Below, piece after piece: positions 10,251 through 21,131 of a DNA stretch of 64,000 nt. The DNA lies in contig CM043947.1 in assembly GCA_014529385.2 (NCBI GenBank), forward strand, positions 116,083,587-116,147,586. The letters are read 5' to 3'. Made by a program: the position numbers and the translations under genes. Position 1 is the first letter of the stretch. Each line of letters opens with the position of its first letter. This stretch comes from Adiantum capillus-veneris. Its lineage: Eukaryota > Streptophyta > Polypodiopsida > Polypodiales > Pteridaceae. The notes below the pieces were generated by a model. The model searched no databases and had not been told where the DNA came from. It saw nothing but the letters and a program-made list of their open reading frames with translations.

Positions 10251-11243
10251 GACTTTTGACTACCCAATCCCCAGAAACTTCAATGGAGCTCAACTTTAGA
10301 TAAGGACAAACACATGCACATCAAATGAGTTTTCATAGTTAATCATCGGAATGACAACAGGCAAAGGACATTCTAGGATCTCTCTCAATCTTCTTGGTCC
10401 AAACATAAAGACTATGCGCTGCTGGAAAAAGATCTTCCTGGACACATGAACATTAATATGAATTCTTTGAGTTAAATGAAAAGGAGTGAACTGAGGGCCA
10501 TTTTGATCATCCATTAAAGCCAACCATGAAGCTCCCAAGAAGGCACACCTAACTCAACCTCTGATTTTGCCAAAATTTCAGCAGCATAACAGCATAAATG
10601 GCTCAAAATACCAAAAAACTAGCCATCATAACTTGGGAAACTTTCGATAGAGTTTCCCCAGAAGTAGAGCAGTAGGAACCCAAAATATAGACTGTCTATG
10701 TATGCATAAACTGTCAACAATAGAACCCGAGCATCAAGTAGGACTCACTAGTACATAGCCTATGGCGAGGTCACAAAAAGGGTGCTCCAGCTACCTGTAT
10801 CACCGAAAGGATCTCCACATTTGAGAATCCCCCAACTCAATAAAAACCTCACGCTATCGACCCTCACACGAAGGCTAATGCAAATCGCATATAGTCAAGT
10901 CTCAGAAATGACTATCTTCCAGACCAAGTCTCAAAAATGGCTGGGACTTCCAAATACAACCAAGTATGGCTCCACAAATGCGTACAATGGCAGTTTCCAC
11001 AAGTAACGTACAATCCAGCAGACAATGCGCTCAAATAGGCGCCAAATGATGCATTCCCACAACAACTGCAACTGACTCCCACTGTCAGTGTAACACTGAA
11101 CTCCAGCTACCTGTACCTATGTGAATCACCTGTACCTGTACCTGTCCCTATCCCTGTAACCTGTAACCTGTAACCTGTAATCGGCAACCTATAATCCCGA
11201 ATCTCGAAGCTTGAAGCTCGAAGCAGAAGGTACTCGAAGAAGA
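10251..11243 (-). other. Gypsy-A untranslated leader
   Basis: About 1 kb between the primer binding site and the gag start codon, with no long frame on the coding strand. Near the LTR (about 11100-11195) it contains a run of imperfect CCTGTA / ACCTGT repeats. No packaging signal can be defined from the sequence alone. Confidence 0.7.
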
Positions 11244-11265
11244 TCCTCCGTGGGGGCGCCAAAAG
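11244..11265 (-). promoter_or_regulatory. Gypsy-A primer binding site
   Basis: Immediately inside the 5' LTR the minus strand reads TTGGCGCCCCCACGGAGGA. The TGGCGCC start matches the tRNA-Asp-like primer sites common in Tat and related gypsy elements and would pair with a tRNA 3' end in GGCGCCA. Two extra bases lie between LTR and site. The tRNA identity is inferred from family knowledge, not tested. Confidence 0.7.
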
Positions 11266-11267
11266 AA

Positions 11268-12407
11268 TGTGAGCGGGATGAAAACACACACAGCGCCTCT
11301 ATAACGACCCGACACACACTCTTGGGATGATACACACACACACTATGGGGCACCACTCGGCTTAGACAACACACCTGGCCGAGACAGGGAATACACTTCT
11401 GGAGTGAGAGGAGAGAGACTATCCACTTGCCCACTCCACACAGACACACACACACACACACCCAAAAAACTCAGCTCAAAAGAGGAGAATTTCTGATGTT
11501 TAGATACAATTGAGCTTGGGCCAACACCAGTGGGGCAAACAGCTCACACAATATGGGTAAAAGATACCAGATATAATCACAAACTGGAGCAGAAACTTCG
11601 CTCATAGGAGAAACTTACGCAGAAAAACAGCAGGAAAAGAGTGAGGAATTTGGGAAAATGGACAGCGCCATCGCGTCCGGAACGGCCCAAAACCCCAGTG
11701 TACAATGTCAAAGTGCTCAAATCCGACATCGGATGAGCAGTTTACAGCCAAAACAGGCTCCAAAATGAGCAAAAACACACCTGCGGCTGTTCCTCCTCTC
11801 TTCTCCACGTTTTTTTCTGGTCTTCTCTCTGTTTTTTCAGTTCCCACACTTAGCTTTTTTATTTGGGCACCCTTGGCCTTTTAGATGACCTCAAACGGAC
11901 CCCGAATAGGCCAAAAACTGACCTCGCAGTGCATAGTTGTCACCTTTTTTACATCATCCGCACACCTAGCACTCAGCTTTCCCTAATAATGCATCCCGCA
12001 ACCACGTGAAGTGGCCCCAAAAAAAGATCCTCATGATAACCTTTCTGCATAATTCTCACAAGCAAACACCCACGTTGTGTCCGTCCTCATCTGCGTGCAA
12101 ATATTGACCCCGTTCGCCCTCCTGACGCCACTAGATGCCATCTGATGCACCTGTTGACCTCACGTCGTCGGCCCGCGGATAGCTTCCTCGAGAATTTTTA
12201 CATGCTACCAACTCCTCCTTATTGTAGAAAAAACACACTAGTACTGATAATAGTGAAAATCGCTGCACTATGTACATGTTGTCCTACCTGTACACATGTG
12301 GGCCCCACGTAACCACCTGGCTAAGGAAAATGGGCAATCCTTTATTTGATGCACCATGCATGTATATGTACATATGCGCAATCCCTTGCTCCAAAAAACT
12401 CCTCACA
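11268..12407 (-). repeat. Gypsy-A 5' LTR
   Basis: The upstream LTR on the coding strand; it ends at the CTCACA boundary at 12407. It should carry the element's promoter. It is nearly identical to 3673-4814. By eye I counted about 24 substitutions over about 1,140 bases, mostly transitions, plus a small length change in the (AC)n tract. Confidence 0.93.
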
Positions 12408-12915
12408 GCGGTTTGAGATGTTTTTGTTGGATGTGAAGTGGGTCAAGGTGAATACTTCTGATCGCAATGCAACGGTACGCAGAGATGGAAACAAGCTTGT
12501 GCAAATAGATTCTACAAAGACTTGGACAGATGCGAGCGACGCATTTTCTCTCCCCGAACATTGCGAGGAAGTGGTCTTTGTACCGAACCCTCAAGAGCGA
12601 CAATGGTGGTTTGTGGTTCAGGTTGCTCCAAGAAATAAATAAGTATTTGAAGGGCAAGATCTCTTGGAGGAAAGTCAGTCAGACAACGTCCATACTACTG
12701 TGACAGTAGATGAGATGGACGAAGGTATGGCAGAGGAAGCTGACAGGTATACGAGGGATGACGCAGATGAGCCAGAATTGGCACTTGTAGATAAGGATGC
12801 AATGGATGAAGACAATCTTCCAGAACGAGTTGGGGCAGAGTTATGTTTGCAATTAGAGATATACGATGATACGGTGCAAGATCTTATCGATGATGCCTCA
12901 CTCGTCGAGGCCTAG
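12408..12915 (+). pseudogene. TNP2-like transposase, DUF4216 region continued (CACTA-1)
   Basis: This continues the frame broken at 3672. It has the DUF4216 features FLLDVKWVKV, then DASDAFSLPEHCEEVVFVP, then QWWFVVQVAPRNK, followed by an acidic C-terminal tail ending DLIDDASLVEA at a TAG (12913-12915). One internal TAA (about 12640) replaces a glutamine codon found in the other copies. The acidic tail is conserved in all three CACTA copies. Originally this was the C-terminus of the transposase. Confidence 0.85.
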
Positions 12916-12919
12916 GCCT

Positions 12920-13013
12920 GTAAGTGTTTATATGAAGACTTTGATTTAAAATTAAGCTTAAAGTTAATTTAAACAGCTGTGTTCTGACGCTTTATTTTAC
13001 TTTCTTTGTGCAG
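12920..13013 (+). other. Intron linking the TNP2-like and TNPA-like genes (CACTA-1)
   Basis: A donor GTAAGTG follows four bases after the transposase stop codon, and a pyrimidine-rich stretch ends TTTGTGCAG just before the next start codon. The same layout occurs at 49414-49507 in CACTA-3 and about 19201-19296 in CACTA-2, where the acceptors have changed to GAAG and CAAG. In En/Spm the two proteins come from one alternatively spliced transcript, and this arrangement fits that model. Splicing itself is inferred. Confidence 0.6.
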
Positions 13014-13024
13014 GTCCATTTAGT

Positions 13025-14158
13025 ATGGCAGACGAGATTCCAGATCCCGCTTCCATGAGTGCAGATGCATTCATGGGCCTCGTTACACGGATGACGCCTG
13101 CTAAGATGGCAGAGGCTTCTCAAAACTGGGTAGCCAGAGTCACGGGTACTACGCCTCCGAGATTCACACCCGAGGGACCGACGCCTAGGGGGGGACGCAT
13201 ATGGGGTTCAAGACACCTATGGGTACGACGCCTTCTTCTCCCATCACGGCCGCCTCGACACCTAGGGGTGGGGCAGAGGCGGGTATGTCCTTATCTCCGC
13301 AGCACAAGCACACTCGCCGATCTCGACGATCGTCAGGTGGAGGTGGTGGTTGTTGTGGAGGAGGGTCCACAGATACTTCGACCCCTCCTCGCTCACGACC
13401 CCCGTCTTACCCAGGCACACCTCTCGACACACCTCTTGGCACACCTCAAACACCTTGGGGGCCACACGATCCTAGTGCCTCCAAGATCTATATTGTACGG
13501 GGAGATGGTTCTGTTGACATGGATAGAGTCGGCACTGAGATGCGACAGTGGATTCGCCAGCTCGTGGAGATGCAGTTTTCGACCAGCATCGTGACGTCTT
13601 GGGATCAGCAAGACAAGGAAAAAGTCATTTACATAGTGGAGACCATCGTGAGAGAGTACCAGCCTGCTTCGGGTTCTTTTGTTGTTTCGGCGCGGTGGAT
13701 CAAGGGTGTTGCACGGGACACCATCAAACATCGACGAGATGCAGCTTGACAAGCTTTCAGGACCGGCTCGCCAAAGCCTTCGGGCATCCCACACGAGACG
13801 TGGCTGCAGATCAGGGAGGATGAGCGGACAGCGGCCACACGGTTCAGACAGCAGCGTGACGCCGTGCAGGTACGACAAATGACTGGGGGACATCTCATCT
13901 TGGCAACGAAGGCTTCAACACCTTTCGCGATGAGTTTGTGAGTTTCTAATCCAATCTGAACTATGGCGTTTTTTAAAACACGATGAATCATGTATTCTTA
14001 TTACTTTGATTTCTGTATAAACGCAGAATCTTGCGATGCATCGAGCTCCATTACATGAGGAGGAGTCAGATGGATATCGCAGAGGTATCTATGAAGTACT
14101 AAATGATCTTGAAGCTTCAGGAGAGTCTGTAGACTGGGAGGCATTACAGTCTTGCTGA
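13025..14158 (+). pseudogene. TNPA-like / Transposase_24 (Ptta/En-Spm) gene, two exons (CACTA-1)
   Basis: It starts MADEIPDPASMSADAFMGLV. A glycine/proline/serine-rich linker follows, and then a domain with VRGDGSVDMDRVGTEMRQWI and RWIKGVARDTIKHRRDAA. Next comes a segment like FRTGSPKPSGIPHETWLQIR, whose layout matches the plant Transposase_24 family. Exon 1 appears to end near 13936 at a GTGAGTTT donor. The acceptor AACGCAG ends at 14026, and exon 2 (14027-14158) encodes NLAMHRAP...WEALQSC and a TGA. Damage includes a frameshift near 13190-13200 in a run of Gs, a TGA at 13747-13749 for CGA, and another shift near 13895. The presumed role is binding subterminal repeats. Confidence 0.7.
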
Positions 14159-14339
14159 TTGCTTGAGGTGAGACGTTAATATGTGTGAGTTGATTTAATT
14201 AAGTCATTATATGTAAAGTAATATCAATACTAATTTTGTGAGTTGTCCTATGTGTAGGTTACGATGCCTAGTCATTAGTGGACCAGATTTCATCTATATG
14301 CTTTGTGAGACACAGACACGCTTCTGTGTCTCTTTTTTG

Positions 14340-14575
14340 TACAAACAGTTAGTGTTCAGAAAGTTATTGTTTCCCTAATTATGGTTATGATTATTGTCAT
14401 TGTTATGGTTATGGTTATCTGCATTATGGTTTTGATCAAAGTGGTTATAGCCGGTTATGGTTTTAAGTTATGGTTATGCTTTTAAGTTATGGTTATGGTT
14501 CATTATGGTTATGCTTTTAAGTTATGGTTATGGTTCTTTATGGTTATGTTTTTAAGTTATGGCTATGCTTTTCAA
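14340..14575. repeat. Imperfect TGGTTA / TTATGG hexamer array (CACTA-1)
   Basis: A run of TTATGGTTATGG and GCTTTTAAGTTATGG units downstream of the TNPA-like gene. Equivalent arrays occur at the same relative place in CACTA-2 (20628-20890) and CACTA-3 (50845-51195), so it is an element component. It is not the plant telomere repeat TTTAGGG. Confidence 0.8.
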
Positions 14576-14689
14576 TTGGTACGGTTGTCTTTCATTGGCC
14601 TTAAATCTCATGTGAGATCCTACATGGATAGCATGTAGGAGGCGTATACATGATATGGTTTTTTTTGAAAAGTTTATGTAAAAACAAAG

Positions 14690-14961
14690 GGAACTCTGCC
14701 GAAATTTCTGCGCGCGGGAGCATGGTTGATATTTTGGTGCTGCTCGCTTTCTTGGGCAGAGGGCAGGAAGGCTGGCTGTGGCTGTGTCCATCTTTTAACT
14801 AGGCACAGGCCACGCTACCTGCCCTCTGGCCAATAATTTTTTTTGGTCCTCGCTATATGCGTTGCTAATAGCGATTGGTTTCATAACGACGCGTATAGCG
14901 ATGCGCATAGCGACGGGCCGCATCGATATATGCGTCGATAACACCTGTTTTTGTTGTAGTG
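14690..14961. repeat. CACTA-1 3' hairpin, subterminal repeats and terminal inverted repeat
   Basis: An imperfect inverted repeat (TCTTGGGCAGAGGGCAGG near 14750, answered by CCTGCCCTCTGGCCAA near 14818) is followed by CGTCGATA-type words. The element ends TTGTTGTAGTG at 14961, followed by the AAT target duplication. Confidence 0.7.
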
Positions 14962-14964
14962 AAT

Positions 14965-15704
14965 GTAATACTGAGGCTCTTTTTGCAAATTCATCCAATT
15001 ACAACTAGGCTATACCATATGATCTTCTATGCGATTCTGCTCATTGGTTTCGGTTGTCAAATGTCATGCATTCATAAATGGTTTTTTCCTCTTCAAATGG
15101 CTCATTGTCATATTTTACTAGCTGCTAATTACATATCACTTCAACACCGTTACCTTTATTAGGTTTAGCATATTTTTTTAATTTTTATTTTTTTGGCAAT
15201 ATAAGTCTCTTTCTTGATTAAATTTAATCAGATCATTTTATCATGATAATCATTTGTTTTTGTTACATTTCTCTAACTCGTTTAAGGATTTACAAAAACC
15301 TATGCAGGCCATAATGCGATGCAGTCAGATAAGTCATCTCCTTAATTTATTTTGCAAACTCATTTTTAAAAAAAAATAGCTTCAGTGATAATATACTAAC
15401 CATGTTCTCTCACATTTTCCAATACCTACCTTCTTAGGTAATCAATTAAATATCTTAATTACTCCATATCTTACTACTTACTGGTTGACTATACGTCTAA
15501 CACTATCATCCAAGATTGTGCCAAACTCCTAGATGTGTTTGTTTATACCATTCAAAGAGACAACACAGCTCTCTCAACACACATACATAGATACCCATTC
15601 AATATCCTACTCGTATGTACAACAAGTACATTAGTGTTCTTTTCATATTTCATTTGTCTCCATTGTCTTCTAAACTGAATACTCACAGATTGCTACGACC
15701 ATGG
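14965..15704. other. Spacer between CACTA-1 and CACTA-2
   Basis: AT-rich sequence with no convincing gene, repeat or element terminus on either strand. It is probably the older DNA into which the two CACTA elements inserted. Confidence 0.6.
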
Positions 15705-15707
15705 TTT

Positions 15708-16030
15708 CACTACAACATAACATCAAGATATCGGCGTAGTATATATCGACGGTCGTACCTTTCCATGCGGTTATCGACGTACTTGCATCCCATCGATATA
15801 TGCGTCGGAATACCCATCGATATGTGCATCAAAATACGCGTGGCAAGACATACTTTTCCACGTGTATATCGACGGATATTACCACGAGTATATCAACGCA
15901 AATTTCGACGCAAAAATTTGGGGGAAAAAGAGGGAAACCCGCGCGTAGGCGGCCATTTTTGCCTGCGATGCGCTCAGATTTCTTGGCCGAAACCTGCCGT
16001 GCAGGTATTATGAAACTCTCCCCCCCCCCC
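15708..16030. repeat. CACTA-2 5' terminal inverted repeat and subterminal repeats
   Basis: CACTACAACA is followed by ATATCGACG, ATATGCGTCG and ACGCGTG words in both orientations, then by GGGGGAAAAAGAGGGAAACCC and a GCAGGTATTATG stretch that also appears in CACTA-1 at 480-570. The block ends at a C-rich run before the microsatellites. Confidence 0.75.
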
Positions 16031-16034
16031 AACC

Positions 16035-16166
16035 CCTCTCTCTCCCTCTCTCTACATCGTGTGTGTCTGTGTGTAGGAAAGAGATAGAGAGAGAGAGAGA
16101 GCGATGTGTGTGTGTAGGAAAGAGAGAGAGAGAGAGAGAGAGAGAGCGGTGTGTGTGTGTCTGTAG

Positions 16167-16209
<43 letters not shown>

Positions 16210-16238
16210 TGAAATGTGTGTGTGTGTGTGTAGGTAAT

Positions 16239-16289
<51 letters not shown>

Positions 16290-16410
16290 GTGTGTGTGTG
16301 TGTAAATAAGAAATTAAAAAGCTAGAGAGAGAGAGAGAGATGTGTGTGTGTGTGCATGTGGGAAATTAAAGAGAGAGAGAGAGAGAGAGAGAGAATGTAT
16401 GCGTAGAAAA
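16035..16410. repeat. Compound (GA)n/(GT)n microsatellite block (CACTA-2)
   Basis: At least six alternations of (GA)n with (GT)n are joined by GTAGGAAAGAGA and AAATTAAAGAGA linkers. It is the counterpart of 605-862 in CACTA-1 and is longer there in some blocks, shorter in others. Confidence 0.9.
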
Positions 16411-17040
16411 TTAAAATTAAAGAAAGGGGAATTAAAGAGAAAAATGAAATGAAATGTTATATTAATGTCTTCAAAAGACCAATGTGACCTATGAGACCAG
16501 AAAGTTACAATGTGGTGGATCTGATACAAAGTCAGAGTAACAAGATGAAAAAATGACAAAATAAAATATTATGGAATCCTAAACTGTTGGGTGTGGACTA
16601 AGCAGCTAAAACAGCTAGCTGGGATAGGTAGATCATAGGAGATCCAGCATCGGTCGCTGGCAGATCTCATCAATCTCCTCCATGGTCAGTAGTTTGACAG
16701 GGCGTTGTCCATGTCGAGTCAAAGTGACCTGGATCCTCTAATGCAGCCTCTGTCAATGTTGTGTATTCCTCCGCACTCATGGGTGTCTGGATCTCCCTAG
16801 CTCAGTTACTCGTTCGATCAGTATGCCTCTGGTGTAAAGCAACGAGCTCTGTTGTGGTAGAGAGGGAGAGAGAGAGAGATGTTCATATAAATTAAAGAGA
16901 GAGAGAGAGAGAGAGAGAAGTAAAGAGTGATATATATTTATATATATATATATATTTATTTATATATTTATTTATATATTTATATATATATATATAGAGA
17001 GAGAGAGAGCGAGAGAGAGAGAGAGAGAGATAGGTAATGG
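16411..17040. other. Conserved 5' block plus GA / AT-rich microsatellite (CACTA-2)
   Basis: 16411-16820 repeats the 868-1290 block of CACTA-1. At 16860-17030 (GA)n flanks an ATATTTATTTATAT-type AT tract. No transposase start codon equivalent to 2149 is found here, so the first exon has been lost from this copy. Confidence 0.6.
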
Positions 17041-17109
17041 TTCTTGATTTACAAAATTCTTGCTATTCCCAAGCACTTTGCCTTGGCTTAAATCATGCTT
17101 TAATATATG

Positions 17110-17600
17110 CAAGGCTTACAACTTTGGGATAAAATGCATGTCCAATTTGCGGTCCGTCTTTGGATGTGCGCTATTCTGCCTCTCTTCGAAAGACAATTTA
17201 TCAAGGCCACCACCGTTATCTTCCAGATGGCCATCACTTGCACAAAGGTCAGCTTAGTCGCGTCAAATGTCGTCCTATGCATGAACAAGAGTGGCGTCGC
17301 TAATGGGAGCAACATGAGGGGCAACCTATTCCAAGAATGAAACGTTTTTCCATTCTCCATACGTTGTCATAATGGGGTGATCTACTATTTAACCATTTGC
17401 TGGATCCAATGCATATATTCAAGAATGTGGGAGAGCTCCTCTGGAAGACAATCATGGGAATGAAAGACAATCGAGCTTCACGAGATGATTTGTAGTCAGT
17501 TGGAAAGATGCTAGAGTTGTGGCCTTTCACCAATGCAGCTGGCCAAACAAATCTTGCAAGAGCGCCATGGATATTGCTAAAAAGCGAGGAGTGACAACTT
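17110..17600 (+). pseudogene. TNP2-like transposase, end of the Transposase_21 core (CACTA-2)
   Basis: Translation across scattered stops gives LDVRYSASLRKTIYQGHHRY, then GQLSRVKCRPMHEQEWRR, then LLDPMHIFKNVGELLWKTI, then FTNAAGQTNLARAPWILLKS. GHHRYLPDGHH corresponds to the GHRRFL motif, and DPMHIFKN to the D-x-MH-x2-KN motif near the end of the CACTA transposase core; I know both from the TNP2 family. Everything upstream in the core, including the other catalytic acids, is missing. Stops at about 17260, 17370 and 17492 break the frame. Confidence 0.7.
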
Positions 17601-19197
17601 AAAAGGGTGATTTCAGAGTTCAGGACGCCAACAGGATATATGCGATGTCTCAAGATAGCATTCACCCGTGACGATCAACTATCAAGACTGGAATCGCACG
17701 ACTGGCATAAGTTCTTGCAATTCATTCTTCCAATTTCGATCAAGGGGTGTTTAACAGAGGGAGTGCGGACATGCATATACAATATCTAAGAGCTAGTGCG
17801 GTGGATCTCTTCCAAGGAGATACGAGAAGAATCTATTGCAGTCGCAAGGGATAACTCCATTGAGGTAGTTTGCATGATTGAGAAGTATCTACCCACGAGC
17901 TGCCTAACTATCCAAATGCACTTGCTCATCCATGTAGTAGATGAGGTTGCAGTGGCAGGTACAGTCCACAGCCGTTGGATGTTCTTTCTAGAGCGGTTCA
18001 TGAAAACACTTAAGGGTTTTGTTCGCCACAAAGCACGTCGAGAGGGGAGCATGACAGAAGGATGGCTGGTGCAAGAGTCTCTTGTCTTGATGACCGAATT
18101 TCTATCTGTTTCTGACCCAGAAATGCCTCGACTGTGGAGCGATGAGGAGGATGCAAGACTAGTGGGAGAGGAGCCGCAAGGGCAAGGGGTGCCGAAGAAA
18201 ATGAACGGTGCCATGCGAGAAAAGATCATGAAGTTCTGTATACTAAATTCAGAGCCGATGCAAAAATGGCTTGAAAGGTATGAAGAAGAGAAAGAGAGAC
18301 GCAATAGGGAGCAACACGATTTCAGGCAAAGCCGAACGACTAGAGGCTTACCATTGCCAAACTATCTCGCTCCTCTACCTGAATTCCTTACAACGGCATG
18401 GTTGGACAAGACATTGAGAGCATCTCGATAGATCGGAGAACCCATATCTCTAGACGAGGAAGAGCTGGCTATTGGATGTGACTGGAAGTATCATACATAC
18501 ATGGCACTATGGTTGCATGAAAAGCATTTCAGAACACAAAAAATTGACAGTAGAAGAAACACGTTTGACAGCGGGGTAATGGTTACTTTCATGCAAAAGA
18601 GCAGGGCTAGTTCCAGAGACACGAATGAGAGCACTAGCAACCTAGATTACTGTGGTCTGGTGTCATAAATCCTGAAAGTAAGCTTCAGGTGGTTTGAGAT
18701 ATTTTTGTTGGATGTGAAGTGGTTCAAGGTGATTACTTTTGGTCGCAATGCAACGGTACACAGAGATGGAAACAAGCCTGTGCAAACAGATTCTACAAAG
18801 GTTTTGGACAGATGTGAGCGACACATTTGCTCTCCCCGAACATTGCAAGCAAGTGGTCTTTGTACCGGACCCTCGAGAGTGACAATGGTGGTTTGTGGTT
18901 CAGGTTGCTCCAAGAAATAAACAAGTATTTGAAGGGCAAGAGCTCCTGGAGGAAATTCGGTTAGACGATGCAGATACTACTGTGACATTAGATGAGATGG
19001 ATGAAGGTATGGCAGAGGAAGCTGACGGATATACAAGGGATGATGTAGACGAGGCAAATATGACACTTGTAGATGAAGATGCAATGGATGAAGACAATAT
19101 GCCAGAATGAGTTGGGGTAGATTTATGTCTACAATTAGAGATAGACAATGATATGGTGCAAGATCTTATCAATGATGCTTCACTCGTTGAGGCCTAG
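17601..19197 (+). pseudogene. TNP2-like transposase, DUF4218 and DUF4216 regions (CACTA-2)
   Basis: DUF4218 runs from about 17607 to 18300, with SRLESHDWHKFLQFILPI, QMHLLIHVVDEVAVAG, RWMFFLERFMKTLKGFV and an RREGSMTEGW segment. A TAA at about 17787 splits it. Another stop (TAG, about 18429) lies where CACTA-3 also has one. DUF4216 follows with CNLDYCGLVS, FLLDVKWFKVI and VVFVPD/VVQVAPRNK stretches in shifted frames, then an acidic tail ending at the TAG near 19195. Residues between damage sites remain close to the other two copies. Confidence 0.85.
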
Positions 19198-19304
19198 GCC
19201 TGTAAGTGTTTGTGTGAAGACGTTGATTTAAAATTAAGCTTAAAGTTAATTTAAACAAAGGTGTTCTGACGCTTTCTTTTCCTTTCTTTGTGCAAGACTT
19301 TAGT

Positions 19305-20455
19305 ATGGCAGACCAGTTTCCAGATCCCGCTTCTATGAGTCCAGATGCATTTATGGGCTTCGTCACATGGATGATGCCCAGTGAGATGGCAGAGGCGTCT
19401 CAGTATTTGGTAGCCAGAGGCACGGGTACTATGCCTCTGGGCTTTACACCCGAGGGTCCGACGCCTATGGTCGGGACAACAATGGGGGGGACAACTATGG
19501 GAGGGGACGTCTACAGGTACACGCCTGCAAGGTCTCCCATCACGATCGCTTCGACACCTACGGGTGCGGCAAAGGCGGGTACGTCCTCATCTCTGCAGCA
19601 TAGGCGCACTCGCGGATCTTGGCGATCGTGAGGTGGAGGTGGTGGTTGTTGTGGAGGAGGGTCCACAGATGCTTCAACCCCTCCTCCTTCATGACCCCCA
19701 TCCTACCCAGGCACACCTCTCGACACACCTCTTGGCACACCTCGGACACCTTGGGGGGCACACAATCCTAGTGTCTCCAAGCTCTATACTGTACGGGTAG
19801 ATGGTTCTGTTGACATGAATAGAGTTGGGACTAAGATGAGACAGCGGATTGGCCAGCTCGCGAAGCTTCAGTTTTCGACCAGCATTCTGACGCCTTGGCC
19901 TGAGCAGGATCGCGACAAAATCAGTTATATAGTGGAGACCATCATGAGAGAGTATCAGCCTGCTCCACGTTCAAAGGATGTTCCTAGGAGGTGGATCAAG
20001 GGTGTTGCACGAGACACCGTGAAACATCGACGAGATGCAGCTCGATAGGCTTTCAGGACCGGCTTACCGAAGCCTTCGGGCATCCCAGATGAGAAGTGGC
20101 AGCAGATAAAGGAGGATGAGCGACCAATGGACACGCGGTTCAGACAGCAGTGTCAAGCCGCACAGATATGAAAAATGACCGGGGGGACATCTCATCTTGG
20201 TAGCGGAGGCTTCGACACCTTTCGCTATGAGTTTGTGAGTTTCCAATCCAATCCTAGCTATGGCGTTTTTTTAAACGTGATGAATCATGTATTCTTATTA
20301 CTTTGATTTTTATATAAACGTAGAATCTTGCAATGCATCGAGCCCCGACACGCCAGGAGGAGACAGATAGATATCGCAGAGGTATCTATGAAGTTTTGAA
20401 TGATATTGATGCTTCAAGAGAGCCTGTAGACTGGGAGGCCTTAGAGTCTCGCTGA
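19305..20455 (+). pseudogene. TNPA-like / Transposase_24 gene (CACTA-2)
   Basis: It starts MADQFPDPASMSPDAFMGFV after a mutated intron acceptor. The linker is extended by repeated MGGTTMGG residues. A TGA at about 19629 stands where the other copies have a serine codon (TCA). The distal domain is recognisable by RRWIKGVARDTVKHRRDAAR and IPDEKWQQIKEDE. A second exon at about 20325-20455 encodes NLAMHRAP...DWEALESR before TGA. Multiple stops make it non-functional. It follows the same donor/acceptor pattern as CACTA-1. Confidence 0.68.
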
Positions 20456-20627
20456 TCGATTGAGGTGAGACGTTAGTTGTTTTAATTAAATAGGTATATG
20501 TGAAGTAATATCAATACTAATTTTGTGACTTGTCCTATGTGCAGGTTGTGACGCCTAGTCATTAGTGGATTTCATATTTATGCTTTGTGAGACAGAGACA
20601 CGCTCTGTGTCTCTTTTTTGTATAGAC

Positions 20628-20890
20628 ATATATGGTTATGGTTATTCTTCATACATGGTTATGGTTATTGTTTTCCTTATGGTTGTGGTTATTGTCATTG
20701 TATAGACATGGTTATGGTTATTGTTTTGTTTATGGTTATGTTTAACTTTTTGGTTATGCTTATGGTTATTGTTTTATTTATGGTTATGGTTATCTGCATT
20801 ATGGTTTTGATCAATATGGTTATGGCCGGTTATGGTTTTAATTTGTTTATGGTTTTAATTTGGTTATGGTTTTGCACAAAGTTCATTTCA
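20628..20890. repeat. TGGTTA hexamer array (CACTA-2)
   Basis: An imperfect array of ATGGTTATGGTTATTG and TTTGTTTATGG units with CATTGTATAGACATGG interruptions, also seen in CACTA-3. It occupies the same position as the arrays in CACTA-1 and CACTA-3. Confidence 0.8.
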
Positions 20891-21045
20891 TTTCTTTCAT
20901 TAGCCTTAAATCTCATGTGAGATCTTGCATGGATAGCATGTAGGAGGCGTATACATATGGTTTTTTTTTTTAAGTTTATGTTAAAACGAAGGGAACTCTG
21001 CCCAAATTTCTGCGGGAGCACGGTTGATTTTGGTGCTGCTCGCTT

Positions 21046-21131
21046 TCTTGGGCAGAGGACAGGCAGTCTGGCTGTGGCTGTGTCCATCTTCTCACTGGGC
21101 ACATGCCAGGCTGCCTGTCCTCTGCCCAAGA
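21046..21131. repeat. Perfect 21-bp inverted repeat near the CACTA-2 3' end
   Basis: The arms are 21046-21066 (starting TCTTGGGCAGAGGACAGG) and 21111-21131, fully complementary, with a 44-base loop. The matching hairpins of CACTA-1 and CACTA-3 have a few mismatches. Confidence 0.9.

Larger units (their letters stand above)
3673..12407 (-). mobile_element. Gypsy-A: full-length Tat-like Ty3/gypsy LTR retrotransposon nested in CACTA-1
   Basis: The element is bounded by TGTGAG at 3673 and CTCACA at 12407, perfect inverted ends. The 4-bp target duplication GCGG lies at 3669-3672 and 12408-12411. The empty site, CAGGCGGTTTGAG, is preserved in CACTA-3 at about 48900. Two LTRs of about 1.14 kb differ at roughly 24 sites by eye. 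It is transcribed on the minus strand: leader, gag (10250-9234), pol (9261-4843). Both frames are free of stops and the catalytic motifs of RT, integrase and the second RNase H are largely present. This makes it the youngest and best preserved element in the window. Confidence 0.95.

Noticed and set aside
13025-13594. Intact TNPA-like protein from the 189-codon frame
   Set aside because: The frame leaves the conserved one near 13195; comparison with CACTA-2 and CACTA-3 shows the distal domain in a different frame.
14340-14575. Telomere-like or interstitial telomeric repeat
   Set aside because: The hexamer TTATGG is not the plant telomere unit TTTAGGG, and it is confined to one place in CACTA elements.
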